Below are positions 43,946 to 54,945 of a stretch of 64,000 nucleotides of DNA, piece by piece (the stretch's first letter is position 1; each line of letters begins with the position of its first letter). Location of the stretch: contig NC_134770.1 of assembly GCF_050436995.1 (NCBI RefSeq), positions 188,501-252,500 of the forward strand. Direction: 5' to 3'. A model generated the notes under the pieces. The model ran no database searches, was not told the DNA's origin, and saw only the letters and a list, made by a program, of their open reading frames with translations. Source of the stretch: Anticarsia gemmatalis (taxonomy: Eukaryota; Arthropoda; Insecta; Lepidoptera; Erebidae). The position numbers and the translations under genes were made by a program.

Positions 43946-44987
43946 ATCAGCTACTCTTTCACTTAAAGTTTTAAAATTTATTCAAACAGTCATTTTACGG
44001 ACTCTGGAGTCGAACTTACAATATATAAACATACAGACCCAACATACCACATAGTATAACCTTCCTGAAAATCTACTAATTAGCACGAACAAGTCATCGA
44101 ACCCGCTACCTACAAAACAATACACTCATAAATAAAATAAACTAAAACAAAAAGTACTGGCACAATGTTGCAAGTTATTGTTGACTACCCACCTGCTTGT
44201 ACCCAAGGTTTTAAGAGGGGACATACTACTAATACCAGTTTCTTATGAGGATAAACTGTACTGTGTAGGGTTGCCAGTGTTAAGTTATTTGACACATAAC
44301 TTAACGCGAAATAAATAATTTCTGAGATGCTACAGTGTATGTGAAAGCGATTGCAGAATACGTATTTTTTTGGTATTAAGATCAAAAATTTATATTCAGT
44401 TATAGGTATAATACACTAGTTCAGCAGGTAAAGTCAGTGAGAACTGTCAATCAGTTGCAAATTCGGTTCCTTGTTCGGTCACACTAATTTTAACTCCGAC
44501 CTAAACGTGTATTATTTTCGGTGTAAGCGTATTGTAAAATATACTTAATTATTTTTACAATAATTATTTTTATGTCACATAGCTTAACTTGATCCATAGT
44601 TTTAACGTTTTTAAATAGTTCTCAATACACTAGGTATCTATCTAAATATCAAAATAATTTAAACAATTAATCAATAAAATTTACCTTCACTCTTTTCCAA
44701 AACATTCTTCTTCTGCAACACGTCTAAAAGTCACAGTACCTAAAGTACAGTATCTTGTTCTAAATAACTTGCACGTGGCAGCCCTAGCACACGACAAGGA
44801 CAAGTTGTAAGTTGGTATGTGTTCGTGATTCTCGTCACTTGTGCTTACGTCATCTGTAGTGTAGATCACTTATACACTACCTATACAAGTATACATTACA
44901 CATTGTATAGTATTGTATAGTGTATAATGTATAAATGTTTATAAACTGCATGTTTGTGAGTTTTAGTATAGATATTAATAGTAGTAA
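43946..44987. other. AT-rich stretch, nothing identified
   Basis: No supportable gene. Confidence 0.4.
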
Positions 44988-45042
44988 GGTACAGGCCATA
45001 TTTTTCTTCTGGCCAAATACGACCCAGGTACCTTATTTAGTA
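44988..45042 (+). repeat. Short repeat shared with 19,037-19,095
   Basis: GGCCATATTTTTCTTCTGGC then CGACCCAGGTACCTTATTTA. Confidence 0.6.
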
Positions 45043-46225
45043 GATGTGGATTTGTACTTATATTGTCTTAATCTTATTTGCGGATATTTATGGTCTTCCA
45101 TTTTAGCCGATAGAATATTAAGTTTTGAAGAAAACAAATAGTCTTTATCTTGTGATATCTTATATTAAATATTTTTTTGGATTATTAAATGCAAGTTAGT
45201 TTAGTGGACATTTAAATGACATATTATAGACAATATGTTAACTGATATATCATAGATAAACAATTAGAAAGTTACATGTTATAAAAAAACACGTCTAAAG
45301 TACATTTCGCAGACATACGAATATTTGTTGCACTTCAATGTATTTCAAAATCTAATCTAGGAAAAATGAGCAATCATGCCTATTACCACTACAAATTATC
45401 ATCTGGAAATCAAACCTCAGACCTCTCGCTTATGTGCTACTTTTAGACTATCAAGGCATGATAAAATCTCAGTTGATTTAACAAGTGGTACCACTAAATA
45501 AAATATAAAAATGCTAAGTAAAGCCCTTTGGGAAATTACATTCATACCACATTTAGAAATTATCTGGTTAGATTTCATTTACACTGAGAATTATACTATT
45601 ACTCATTTGTTAGAAAAATGTAAGCAAAATTAGATACTTTTCTTTCTTAGTTAATTTTTTATTTAAAACTATTTTATGCCATTGGTTCTCCCGTATTTTT
45701 TTTATTATAGGTCATTAGCTTCTCTCGAACAAACCTATCACTTTTCGAAACTCTATAAAAATTGGTTCAGCCATTTTGATGAATATACTTTCACATAAAT
45801 TCTATAGTTTTAATATGCATCGTGATTAAAAAAAGGTATGTACTGGAATTCGATAGATTTGGAGAAGTTGTAATTAGACAATGGAATGGAGAGCACAGAT
45901 CGCGGGTTCGAATTCCATTCAATAACTAATGTGTAGTAGATGCTGATAATGTAACGAGGTAATAAATAAATCAATACGTTATTCATAATCTTAAATTTAT
46001 TTTTAAATTAAACATATTTTGTCGATTTTTTAGTATTATGAAACCCGTTAATTAAAAATTAATCATGTATATAATATTTTGGGTCAAATCTTGTCAAAAA
46101 TGCACTTAATATCTTTAAAATGGTCCTTATGACCACATTGTAACAAGAAATATGGTCGATAAATATTCCTTTTTTGAGAACTATTGCAATATTTGCCATT
46201 TGAGTTTAAGAAAGTGTAATGATGT
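45043..46225. other. AT-rich stretch, nothing identified
   Basis: A SINE head-like GATCGCGGGTTCGAATTCCA lies near 45,898. No gene. Confidence 0.4.
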
Positions 46226-46227
46226 TG

Positions 46228-46295
46228 ATGCAATTTCGTCAAGGTCGGAATCCGGATGGGTGACCGAGTAAAACTTGTACTTAATGACTTTAAAT
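46228..46295 (+). repeat. 5S rRNA-like SINE head fragment
   Basis: TCAAGGTCGGAATCCGGATG followed by GGTGACCGAG: the C-box end of a 5S internal promoter. Confidence 0.4.
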
Positions 46296-47290
46296 ACTGT
46301 TTATTACACGTTCCAATTTCGGACAATGATATTGGTAGTATGTATGAATTGAGATGCATCAAAAGAAACATATTTTAGCAAGTTTTATAGAGACAGTTTG
46401 TCTACGCCCGAAAAAGCCCGATGATTCGAATAAACAAAATTCTAGTGCAATATATGATATGGTTATTAACTGTTTGGTTCCCAATTAAAAAGATTACTAA
46501 GGAGTATCATTTAGATGATAATAAAATGGAAAAGAGAAAGTATTGTAGTTAGAGTCATTTATCTATGCCTACTCTCATGAGCTATTATGAATCTAGGAAA
46601 GCTAGGAGTTGAAATTATTAAGACAGCAAACAACTCTGCTCATTTTCAATTAATTTCATACTTTTTTATATTCAATATTGAAATAATTTAGAAAATTGAC
46701 GTTAGTTGCTCTATTGACAATCTTTTGACCATGCAACGAGGGTTTTAAACCATTAAATGCGTTTCTGCAATCTCAGTCACGTACAAAGTTGTCAATAACT
46801 AACCATTCCTTTGAAAACCAACCTTAGTACTACGACTACAAAGCTCAAATTAGCTTAGCAAAGTTTCATATGTAGAGTGTTAACTTGGAATTAAAAATAT
46901 CACACACAATATTAGAAATAGACTTTATTACTTTACTTTTAAGGATCAAAATGCTTTAACTAAGGGATGTGTGAAATGTTATGAATTGGAGTTGATTATG
47001 TCATAGTAATTTGAATCTTATGTAGTAGTGTTATGGTATATTATTGTTTGTGTTAAATAAATATATTCTTTTAAATAAAATCCGGTTTTACTGTGAGTAA
47101 ACGGTATTGAGTGTAAAATATTGGCAAATGTAGTATTACTAAATAGTAGGGTTATATCAAGCTTGTAACTTTAAAGGGATAAGCAGAGGGACTTATGTAT
47201 ACGGTGATACCTTCCCAAAAGTATACATGTTGGCTATTAGATTGATGGGGTAGGCAGAAGTGTATGAACTAACATCCCAAATTTTGCATT
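46296..47290. other. AT-rich stretch, nothing identified
   Basis: No supportable gene. Confidence 0.4.
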
Positions 47291-47294
47291 ATAC

Positions 47295-47345
47295 AAAATT
47301 AAACCAACCCGCACTTGGCCAGTGTGGTGGACTCAAGGTGTAACC
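47295..47345 (+). repeat. SINE tail fragment (family 3)
   Basis: AACCCGCACTTGGCCAGTGT with GGTGGACTCAAGGTGTAAC. Confidence 0.6.
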
Positions 47346-47419
47346 GTAAAAAAGTCACTTTGGATACTTTACCAGACTCTATTGAGACAGACAGATACTA
47401 TTGAGAATACTCTATTCTA

Positions 47420-47540
47420 TAAGCGACCCGGGAATCAAACCTGAGACCATGTGAACCGAGATAGTTAACAGAAGAGAAACTCAAAATAAGTCTTAAAGTA
47501 AGGCAACAATATACTGCCAGGAATCAAACCTAAGACCTCA
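47420..47540 (-). repeat. Two SINE head fragments, inverted
   Basis: GCGACCCGGGAATCAAACCT at 47,422 and CCAGGAATCAAACCTAAGAC at 47,517 are two inverted B-box regions about 100 bp apart. Confidence 0.45.
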
Positions 47541-47979
47541 AAATATAATCAAATGGCCGGTACCAACCAACAAATATTTATTTAAAATCTACAAAACAAT
47601 CTCATGATCTTGGCATACAAAATCATCTTCACTATAACCTCATGACGTAATTCTCTATTAATTCCAATGATCTAACGTTATAACAAAAACAACGGCTTTT
47701 TATATTTGATGTTCAATCAATCAATATTTTTTTATAATGACACGATTTTGCTATGGTATTGTGAAGTGAATATATACTACCTATTTGTATTGTAACTGCG
47801 AAAGTACATACCTACCTCTGTCTGTTTATGAGTATTTACTTTCCGACTAAATTACCAAGTCATCTTATCAATTCGAAGCCTATCAATCAAGAAAAAAAAA
47901 TGTTTTTTTTTACTTACTAGCTGTGAGCAAAAATTATTATTATGCTATCTTTAAGAAAGATGATTATCTTAAAATGTTA

Positions 47980-48056
47980 CCTAACGTTTCGGCGCAGGTT
48001 GCACTCACCGTGTTCGCAGGTGGATAGGCGAGTGCAACCTGCGCCGAAACGTTAGG
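47980..48056. repeat. Perfect 27-bp inverted repeat of the hairpin family
   Basis: CCTAACGTTTCGGCGCAGGT...CACTC at 47,980-48,006 is the exact reverse complement of 48,030-48,056, around a 23-nt loop. Followed by ATTTTAAGGTAAAATG, GTTCGCGTTAATTCCCG and CATGCAACGCGAGAGTTTAA, shared with 60,330-60,420. Confidence 0.9.
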
Positions 48057-48919
48057 CATTTTAAGGTAAAATGAGTGTTCGCGTTAATTCCCGCATCCAT
48101 ATATCAATATTATATGTATGTATATTAAACATGCAACGCGAGAGTTTAAAAGTTGAGATGACTATCGCGTTAAATTGCAAGTCCTAACTTATTTAATGCC
48201 GCGAATTTTATGTAAAGCCTAATTAAAACCCTTGACTTTCCGTTTCACATAATTTGGTACTATACCATGCGAAGAAGAGTCTATTCGTTGATTAGTTAAT
48301 TCTTATTTCGGTGCACAGATTGTTCTTAAACTAGATTAACAAAGAATTTTCTTTTGATAATTTTACACGGACAAATGGGCCTCTCCAAGATGGTCTCTAT
48401 AATCAAGTAGTGACAAATATTTAGATAGTGAAACAGTTAAAATACACGCCATATTATTTCAACAGTCAGTGCACCGGATGTCGTAGGTTCATTCTCACAC
48501 GCGACTATTATGTATGTATGTATGTTTTACACAATTGTTTAGCTTCTGATTGTGTTAGTGGCCGTTGTCTACAGTTATTTGTATGTTTGTAAAATGTGAA
48601 ATTAAATTATTTATACATACATAAAATCATAGGAGCAGATCTTTGTCTGTTTCTGGCGTTTTCTGCTCTATACCTATACACTGGGTATGATCCTTACAAA
48701 CTTACCTTCATTTATTCACATACATACATCTTGTCATACAGGACCGCCGGTTACGAGTACTACCCACCTGACTTTTTGCAAGACATAACTCATTTATTTA
48801 GGTTAAATAAGAGCTATCAGAGTTACAAATAATTATTTTAGCGCCAGTTCGAAAGACAGAACGAATAAAAATAAATAGAAATAATCAATGCAAAATAGGT
48901 CTTTGACAGATGGATAATA
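48057..48919. other. AT-rich stretch with a SINE fragment
   Basis: A worn family 1-like copy lies near 48,480-48,600 (GTCGTAGGTTCATTCTCACA, TATTTGTATGTTTGTAAAAT). Nothing else supported. Confidence 0.4.
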
Positions 48920-49160
48920 TCAATACTAATATTATAAAGCTGAAAAGTTTGTTTGTTTGAACTCACTAATCTCAGGAACTACTGGTCCGATTTGTAATAT
49001 TCTTTCTGTGTTAGACAGCTCATTTATAGAGGAAGGCTAAAGGCTATATATCATGGCGCTACGACCAATAGGAGCAGAGCACCAGTAAACAATGTTCCTA
49101 AAAAGGGCAATTTTTGACCCATTATCTCTTATGAGCCGCAAGCGAAGTTGCGCGGGTCAT
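48920..49160 (+). mobile_element. Non-autonomous Lep1-like Helitron
   Basis: TCAATACTAATATTATAAAG start; body and hairpin GCAAGCGAAGTTGC retained; the terminal CTAG has mutated (GCGGGTCATTCACT). Confidence 0.82.
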
Positions 49161-49246
49161 TCACTCATAAACTTATGAATAACTATTCCAGGTTTAAAAC
49201 CTGGTATAATTTTATACCTCAGTACATCTTTATTAGAGATGAAACG

Positions 49247-49350
49247 GATATCCGGTAACTATCCGGTATCCGGCCTATCCGGCCTTGTTTTAACTATCCG
49301 GCCAGATACCGGATAGTAATACAGTATCCGGCCGGATACCGGATAGTTAA
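49247..49350. repeat. hAT subterminal CCGGATA array, 3' side
   Basis: About ten copies of TATCCGG or CCGGATA in both directions, including GATACCGGATAG twice. Probably transposase or BED-finger binding sites (inference). Confidence 0.75.
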
Positions 49351-49398
49351 ATTTTTACACAAGGCAAATCATACTCCACACACATCAAAAATGTTTGT

Positions 49399-49418
49399 TT
49401 TATTAATTAATATTTATT
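49399..49418 (-). terminator. Poly(A) signals of the hAT gene
   Basis: Two AATAAA hexamers on the minus strand (49,413-49,418 and 49,399-49,404), just after the stop at 49,422. Confidence 0.6.
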
Positions 49419-49421
49419 AGT

Positions 49422-51689
49422 TTAATACTCAAAATTAACAAGTGGCAAATTGTGATGAATAAATACCAAATTTTCCGCGTTTGTTGGTAAGAGGCGACTT
49501 CGCTTGGCTTCGTATACCAGACCAGCTTCTGAAAATAGCCTTTCGCTGTAAACGCTACTGCCAGGTGCTGAAAGATAAATTCTAGCAAATCTTGACAACT
49601 GCGGGTACTGATTTTGATTAACTGACCACCAAATGTATGGGTCGTGATTGCGATCGATTCGAGATGTCTTTAAAAAAAAGTCAATCTCGTTAGCAATTGG
49701 ATTTTGTTTTTCTTGATCGTGGCCTTCACTACTATTATCCTTTGCCACTTCATCGAAACAGTTCCAAAAAGTGTCATGAGCTTCACGTGTGACCTTGGAT
49801 CCAGTTTCATCTTCTTTCATTCGTTTAGCAGGTGTTGAAGATGGCGATGATCTTTCACCGTCAGAAGAAGATTCCTCGCAAGAGTTTTTTATATACTCTA
49901 TCATGATTTTCTGTCGGGCTTTTTCAGTTTCAAGAACTCCTAAATAATCTGACTTGAACCTTGGGTCTAAAAAGGTAGCAATTAGGTAGTTTGGATTATC
50001 TCCTAAGGATTTAAAACGACTTTCCAATTCAGCTTTCAAAGAAGCTCTCATACGAGCTAAGTCTGGTGTTCTTTGTGCAGTCTCATTTTTGTCTAAATAC
50101 TTTTTTAATGCAGAAATATGCGGAATCGCCTCGGATATACAGGAAAGGCCAGAACTTGTAATTTTCGTTATTTCTTCAAATGGTTTTAAAAGATTTATGC
50201 ACTGCTCCATTAGGCCCCATTGTTGTATCGTCAAATTAGTGAGTGTGTCATGTTCAGCGACATAAAGAGAGATAGCCCTTTTTTGTTCCAACAAGCGTTC
50301 TGCCATGTAGTAGGTAGAGTTCCACCTCGTGTTGATGTCCTGCACTAACTGATGCTGCGGTAAATGTAACTCCTTTTGAATTGCAAGCAATTTTTCTTGT
50401 GCTAAACTTGAATGATTGAAATGAGTTACTAGACGTCTTCCAGTAGCAATCACGTCTAATACTTCAGCTTGGACCTTCATTGCCTCAATAACAACTCGCT
50501 GAAGTGAATGTATGAAACATCTAGCAGAATCATACTCTGCAACTCGAACTCCTTTTACCATATTAGCGCCACTATCATGGATTAGTAAATGAATTTTATT
50601 TCTATCAATATCCCAGCGAGCAGCAATAGCGTTCAGTTCCTTTGCTATATTTTCTCCAGTGTGTGATCCTGAAAACGGTTTCATAGCAAGAACGCCGTGT
50701 TGCAGTTGAAATTCCGGAGACAACCAATGGGCTGTGAAACTCAAGAAGCTGGAACTATTGTGCAGGCAGGTCCAAATGTCAGAAGTAACAGAAACTGCAA
50801 TAGCTTTTGAAATGTTTGTTTTAATTTTGTCGTGAATTCTATTGTAGATATCGGGCACAATTTTTTGAGAAATATAAGTGCGACTTGGTAATTCATAACG
50901 AGGTAGCGCTTGTTCTAGAAGCCTTTTAAACCCAACCTTTTCTACGATACTGAACGGCTCGTTATCTAGAGCAATCATTTCTGAAATTAAATAATGATAT
51001 TTCTGGGCTTTGGCATCATTTACATTCCAAAGTAATTTTCTTTCAAACGATTCCGACAGTGTTAGTTGTTTTTCTGCTGATGATGACGATGCACTTGTGC
51101 TGGGAACGACATGTACCGGAGCCGTAACAAGCTTTGAACTTTCACCAGTTTTTTTTTTATTTATCAATTTAAACTCCTCTGGATGTTTGGACTTCAAATG
51201 ATTACTCATCGCTGAAGTACCTAATAAATGACAAAAAAAAACATACTTTAAAATATTGAAGGTTTCCGATTCACAATGTACATCAATAAAAAAAAAGCTA
51301 AAGTCATAAACTTGCATTCATAAAATTGGTGAATGTCGTTTTATTTAAATAATTTAAACTAATTTCAAGTAAGGCCGTAGTAGTAGGTACGTAATGAAAA
51401 TAAAAATGAAACGACACATTGACCAAAATTTTGTTATACTGGTACCTACTAAGTTTGTTTATTAACAAAATCAGTTTAAGAATATAAGAATATACATATT
51501 TTTTTGTTTTCATATCTTTTCGTTCAATTGAAGCAAAAACATAACCTCTAAAACTTACGTACCTGCCTTTTTTCCTTCACCACCTCGAGAAATTTTAACG
51601 TGACACAACAAACATACCGCGTACTTGTTATCGTCACTGTTTAAATCAAAATATTGCCATATTAGCGATCGTGTTTTTGAGGATGACAT
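49422..51689 (-). CDS. hAT transposase with BED zinc finger, two exons, intact
   Basis: Cut-and-paste transposase that makes 8-bp target duplications. Exon 1 (51,563-51,689) starts MSSSKTRSLIWQYF and ends before donor GTACGTAAGT. Exon 2 (49,422-51,220) follows acceptor CATTTATTAG. The splice keeps frame and gives 641 residues. BED zinc finger at about 8-60: Trp11, Tyr13-Phe14, Cys26, Cys29 (exon 1), His50 and His55 (exon 2), so the intron splits the finger. Ser-rich linker at about 75-95. RNase H-like catalytic core with Asp190 (TSDIW), Asp258 (HDSGANM) and Glu602 (YSERLFSEAG); a large helical insertion lies between Asp258 and Glu602. The C-terminal hAT dimerisation region runs from about 560 to 635 (IWWSVNQNQYPQLSRFARIY, then SERLFSEAG and RLLPTNAENLVFI). 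All three catalytic positions are present and no stop or frameshift is seen. Reading exon 2 alone from an intronic ATG gives 631 residues but loses the finger's cysteines. Ac-like ZBED-related branch is my best guess. Confidence 0.92.
51221..51562 (-). other. Predicted intron in hAT transposase
   Basis: 342 nt, donor GTACGTAAGT, acceptor TTATTAG after a T-run. Phase 1: GCA G|GT ACT reads Ala-Gly-Thr. Splicing joins CX2C to HX4H of one BED finger, which strongly supports the model. Confidence 0.85.
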
Positions 51690-51915
51690 TTCTTGTTAAT
51701 CTATCAGAATTCAAACATAAAATCACGACGACAAGTGATAAACAACGAAATAAACAACAAACGAACTGAGAAACAAACACAAATTGACACGCGCGATAAC
51801 ACTCGAACGCCCCCGAGTCGACCCGATTCCGCTTACGTCCGCCGAATGCGCGTGAATATTTCCGATCTCGTTCACCGCGCGAATATTCAAATCAAACTGA
51901 TCGCGTCAATGCAAT
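51690..51915 (-). promoter_or_regulatory. Presumed hAT promoter and 5' UTR
   Basis: Between the start codon and the subterminal repeats. 51,785-51,910 is much richer in CpG and GC than its surroundings (CGAACGCCCCCGAGTCGACC and similar). No clear TATA box. The role is inferred from position. Confidence 0.4.
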
Positions 51916-51922
51916 AAAGGGC

Positions 51923-52010
51923 CGAATATCCGGCAGCCGGATATCCGGCGCTCCGGCCTAGTAGCTTGCCGAATATCCGGTATCCGGTATCCGGCCAAAC
52001 TACTATCCGT
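51923..52010. repeat. hAT subterminal CCGGATA array, 5' side
   Basis: GAATATCCGG, AGCCGGATATCCGGC, TATCCGGTATCCGGTATCCG in tandem; mirrors the array at the other end. Confidence 0.75.
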
Positions 52011-52284
52011 TTCATCTCTAATCTTTATTCAGCAACAAAACGACGGGACTCTGTTCAATAATAGTTTAAACTTCAATAAACGCATATAACTAGTTTTATT
52101 TCTAGTTTTATACAATTTATGTAATAACTTGACTCATCTTGTTACATAACGTCTATTGTTTGTTATAAATAGACGACAATGTTATAAAAAACTGTAATTA
52201 ATTGCTTCATTAAAGATATCTCATTGTTTCTATTGACACCTAGTATAATAGAACGGCGCCAAAAGCAAAATAATTAACTTAGGG

Positions 52285-52690
52285 GACAAGGGGACAAATG
52301 TCTTGCAACATGTGTCACCTATGATGTCTGGTGAAGTGTCGCGATTTTGCTAGACTTCGATCGACATTACTGTCTCTGTGGCGCAGTGGTTTACGTCGCC
52401 ACGCCGATACCACTGCGTCGGGCGGTCGTGGGTTCGATTCCCACACGGAGCAATTATTTGTGCGACCCACAAATAATTGTTTCGGGTCTGGTTGTGCTTT
52501 GTGTCCGTTATTTGTATGTTTGTAAAAGTCCCCGCGACACAAGAGCAATTCTTAGTGCGGGAGTTGTCTTTTTAGAATCAGAATTTTAGAATTAATCCAG
52601 AGTAGACTTGGGAACAAAATGTCTTGCAACATGTGTAGCCAGAGACGGCGGGGGAAGTGCCGCAATGTTGTTGGACATCGTACTACATGT
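52285..52690 (+). repeat. About 80-bp imperfect direct repeat flanking a SINE
   Basis: 52,290-52,365 and 52,613-52,680 share AAATGTCTTGCAACATGTGT, GGTGAAGTGTCGC/GGGGAAGTGCCGC and TTGCTAGACTTCG/TTGTTGGACATCG. The SINE at 52,373 lies between them, too far apart to be its own target duplication. Confidence 0.6.
52373..52580 (+). repeat. tRNA-derived SINE, family 1, best copy
   Basis: A box TGGCGCAGTGGTTTACG, B box GGGTTCGATTCCC, then CACACGGAGCAATTATTTGT, GTTTCGGGTCTGGTTGTGCT, TTTGTATGTTTGTAAAAGTC, CCCGCGACACAAGAGCAATT and CTTAGTGCGGGAGTTGTC. Short frames on both strands here are incidental. Confidence 0.88.
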
Positions 52691-52699
52691 TTTGCTTAT

Positions 52700-53980
52700 T
52701 GATAGGGATATACGAGTAAGTCGCGAAATTTAAAGCGATATTGCCAGGCCTTAGTTAACATGTTACTTATCGTGCAGCCTTTAAGATCGTGAGCCTTTAA
52801 GATCATCATGCCGTTAACGAGTACTTAAGAAGTCCCGTCTCCCGTTTTAAATTCCTTCTTCTAAAGGTAAAAAGCGGAATAATTAATTCTGCAATCTTTT
52901 GGAGCCGTGACAAAATCAGGCTACTACGCCTCGAGTTAAAAAATTCGACATTTTACAAGTGGCCATAGGTTAACCTTGCACTGTAAAATTTCTGTGGTCT
53001 CATTCATACCATCGTTTAAGACGTCAGCACACTACGGTTAACAGTTTGCGGTTTTGATAAGGGCCTTGCCAATGATTTATGGTTAAACGAATAAACTAAT
53101 ATACGTCATCACTGAATACTGGGATAACTTGTATATTTTATTCTGTTTGCTATAACTGATATAATACTGCCTCTATGGTCCATTTGGTAGGAAAACAACA
53201 GTCTATTCACCAAGTTTAGTAGGTATTTGATTCCTGGTTTAAATACAAAGTGGAAGGGTCTACCTAAAATCAAGCTTAAGTGACTGCTCTTATCGAGGTC
53301 CGGGATTTAATTCTCGGGTCGTTCAAACAGATATTAGGTTTCCCAAATTAGTTGTTAGAATATGGATAATATAGTGTATGTAATCTAAAAAATGCAGTAG
53401 ATAGATAATATATAGTGTCCTGGAGTTTAATTTAGTAGGTAGAAAAAAAAGACCTCCTGTTACATGTAACTAACAATATCCATTTCGAAAAGTAGACGTA
53501 TTAAAACCTTTCTGCAACCGCTTCAGGGTATAACTAGTTTTATTCTATAAAAATGAATTACTTGGCTGACTAGGTAACTATGTGACCTTCGCAATATCTC
53601 GCCGCGTCTCTGAGTTACGAAGAGGCAATCACCATTAATCACTGTGTCAAGGGCTTACATCAAAATGCACTTGATTTGGACAATACGCATATTTGCATTT
53701 GTGTATTTTTCGTTTTAAAAGTCTGGTATTACAATACTGAAGTCCCGTAGGCACAATTAAAAATAATGTATCATGTATTTAGAACGAAAAAATTACACTA
53801 AAGTAATTTGGTAATTTACGTATAATGACTTAGTGTTAATCATCCTTAGAAAGTCTATAAAATATTTAGCTAAAATGATTATTACTCCATTTCATGGGCC
53901 GTACATGCGTCATGAAAAAATATCGTCACTGTTTTGATTTTCCTCAATAAAAGCCATATACCTATGCTTTTGGGGCGTTC
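52700..53980. other. AT-rich stretch, nothing identified
   Basis: Worn SINE-like text GGGATTTAATTCTCGGGTCG near 53,302. No gene. Confidence 0.4.
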
Positions 53981-53984
53981 ATTA

Positions 53985-54130
53985 TCGTTGCGCTCACCGG
54001 TCTGTATATGGTCAATGGGTTAAGCAACCCTTGGCGCGGTCATTCAAAAGATCGGTGACCGCTTCGTGGTATTTGAAATGACCGTCTACGTGCTTTGGAG
54101 GGCACGTAAAAAGTCGGTGCCAAAGCATGT
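53985..54130 (+). repeat. 5S rRNA-derived SINE, head and part of body
   Basis: CTCACCGGTCTG, GGGTTAAGCAACCCTTGGCG, CGGTCATTCAAAAGATCGGT, GACCGCTTCG. In order these match the insect 5S rRNA middle region (CACCGGT.., GTTAAGCAACG..GGCGCGGT, GGATGGGTGACCGCTT). The body goes on to GGAGGGCACGTAAAAAGTCG. Confidence 0.65.
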
Positions 54131-54422
54131 GTGTTTAAATGACATAAAAAAATGATTATATACCTTGAAAATAACTACAAGATCTCCACATTTATACACA
54201 ATAGATCAACGATTTACGTCAAATGACTCACGAAAATCTGTTCGAAAAGAACAATAAAATAACCTACAATTTATTAATACAGTTATCAAAACCACAGCAA
54301 AACTCCTTTGTCTGTACAATGAGTAATTTCGCATAATTTCACGTCATTCCGTATAATTTTACATAAGGCTTTATGTACAAATTAACCCTTCAAGAATTTT
54401 TAATACACCATAACGGTAAAAA

Positions 54423-54658
54423 TCTATACTAATATTATAAAGCTGAAGACTTTGTTTGTTTGTTTGACCGCGCTAATCTCAGAAAGTACTGGTCCCATTT
54501 GAAAATTTCTTTCAGTGTTAGATAGACTATTTATCGAGGAAGGCTATAGGCTATATATCATCACGCTAAGACCAATTGGAGCAGAGTACCAGTAAAAAAT
54601 GTTACACAAACGGGGAAAATTTAAACCCATTTGCTCTTTTGTGACGCAAGCCAGCCAG
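54423..54658 (+). mobile_element. Non-autonomous Lep1-like Helitron, hairpin lost
   Basis: TCTATACTAATATTATAAAG start; near the end GTGACGCAAGCCAGCCAG replaces the hairpin plus GCGGGTCAGCTAG, so a small deletion removed the stem-loop. Confidence 0.82.
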
Positions 54659-54699
54659 TAAAATATACTACTATTTTTTTACTACTTCTATAGTGATAA

Positions 54700-54945
54700 T
54701 GTATGTGACATGTCAACTCAAGTTCGATCCCCGGGCAAGGTAAATTGCTGGTGATGTTTTTTTGTTGAAATATCTTCTAGAGTTGTCTATAGCTTGGTAT
54801 TGTGTCCTGCGTATGTTACAATAGGTTTACCTCCTATTACATAGGACTAACATTGTATAGGAGAAAAAGTGGATGATTTTGCAAACATCTGGAACACCTA
54901 CATCCTAAACTTCGGGCTTGATAGCGTGATCAGATAAAAAAATAT
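54700..54945 (+). repeat. tRNA-derived SINE, family 2
   Basis: CAAGTTCGATCCCCGGGCAA (B box), TTACCTCCTATTACATAGGA, ACACCTACATCCTAAACTTC, TAGCGTGAT. Confidence 0.65.

Larger units (their letters stand above)
49234..52020 (-). mobile_element. Complete hAT-superfamily transposon
   Basis: Terminal inverted repeats TAGAGATGAAACGGATA at both ends, flanked by a perfect 8-bp duplication ATCTTTAT (49,226-49,233 and 52,021-52,028), the hallmark of hAT insertion. Both subterminal zones are packed with CCGGATA/TATCCGG motifs in both orientations (49,247-49,350 and 51,923-52,010). The single gene inside is an intact minus-strand transposase. 2,787 bp. Confidence 0.96.

Noticed and set aside
51221..51317. 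Start of hAT protein at an ATG within the intron
   Set aside because: Would replace the BED finger's first half by an unrelated sequence; the two-exon model restores CX2C-HX4H in frame.
52315..52589. Three overlapping open frames of 64-80 codons
   Set aside because: All are translations of the family 1 SINE.
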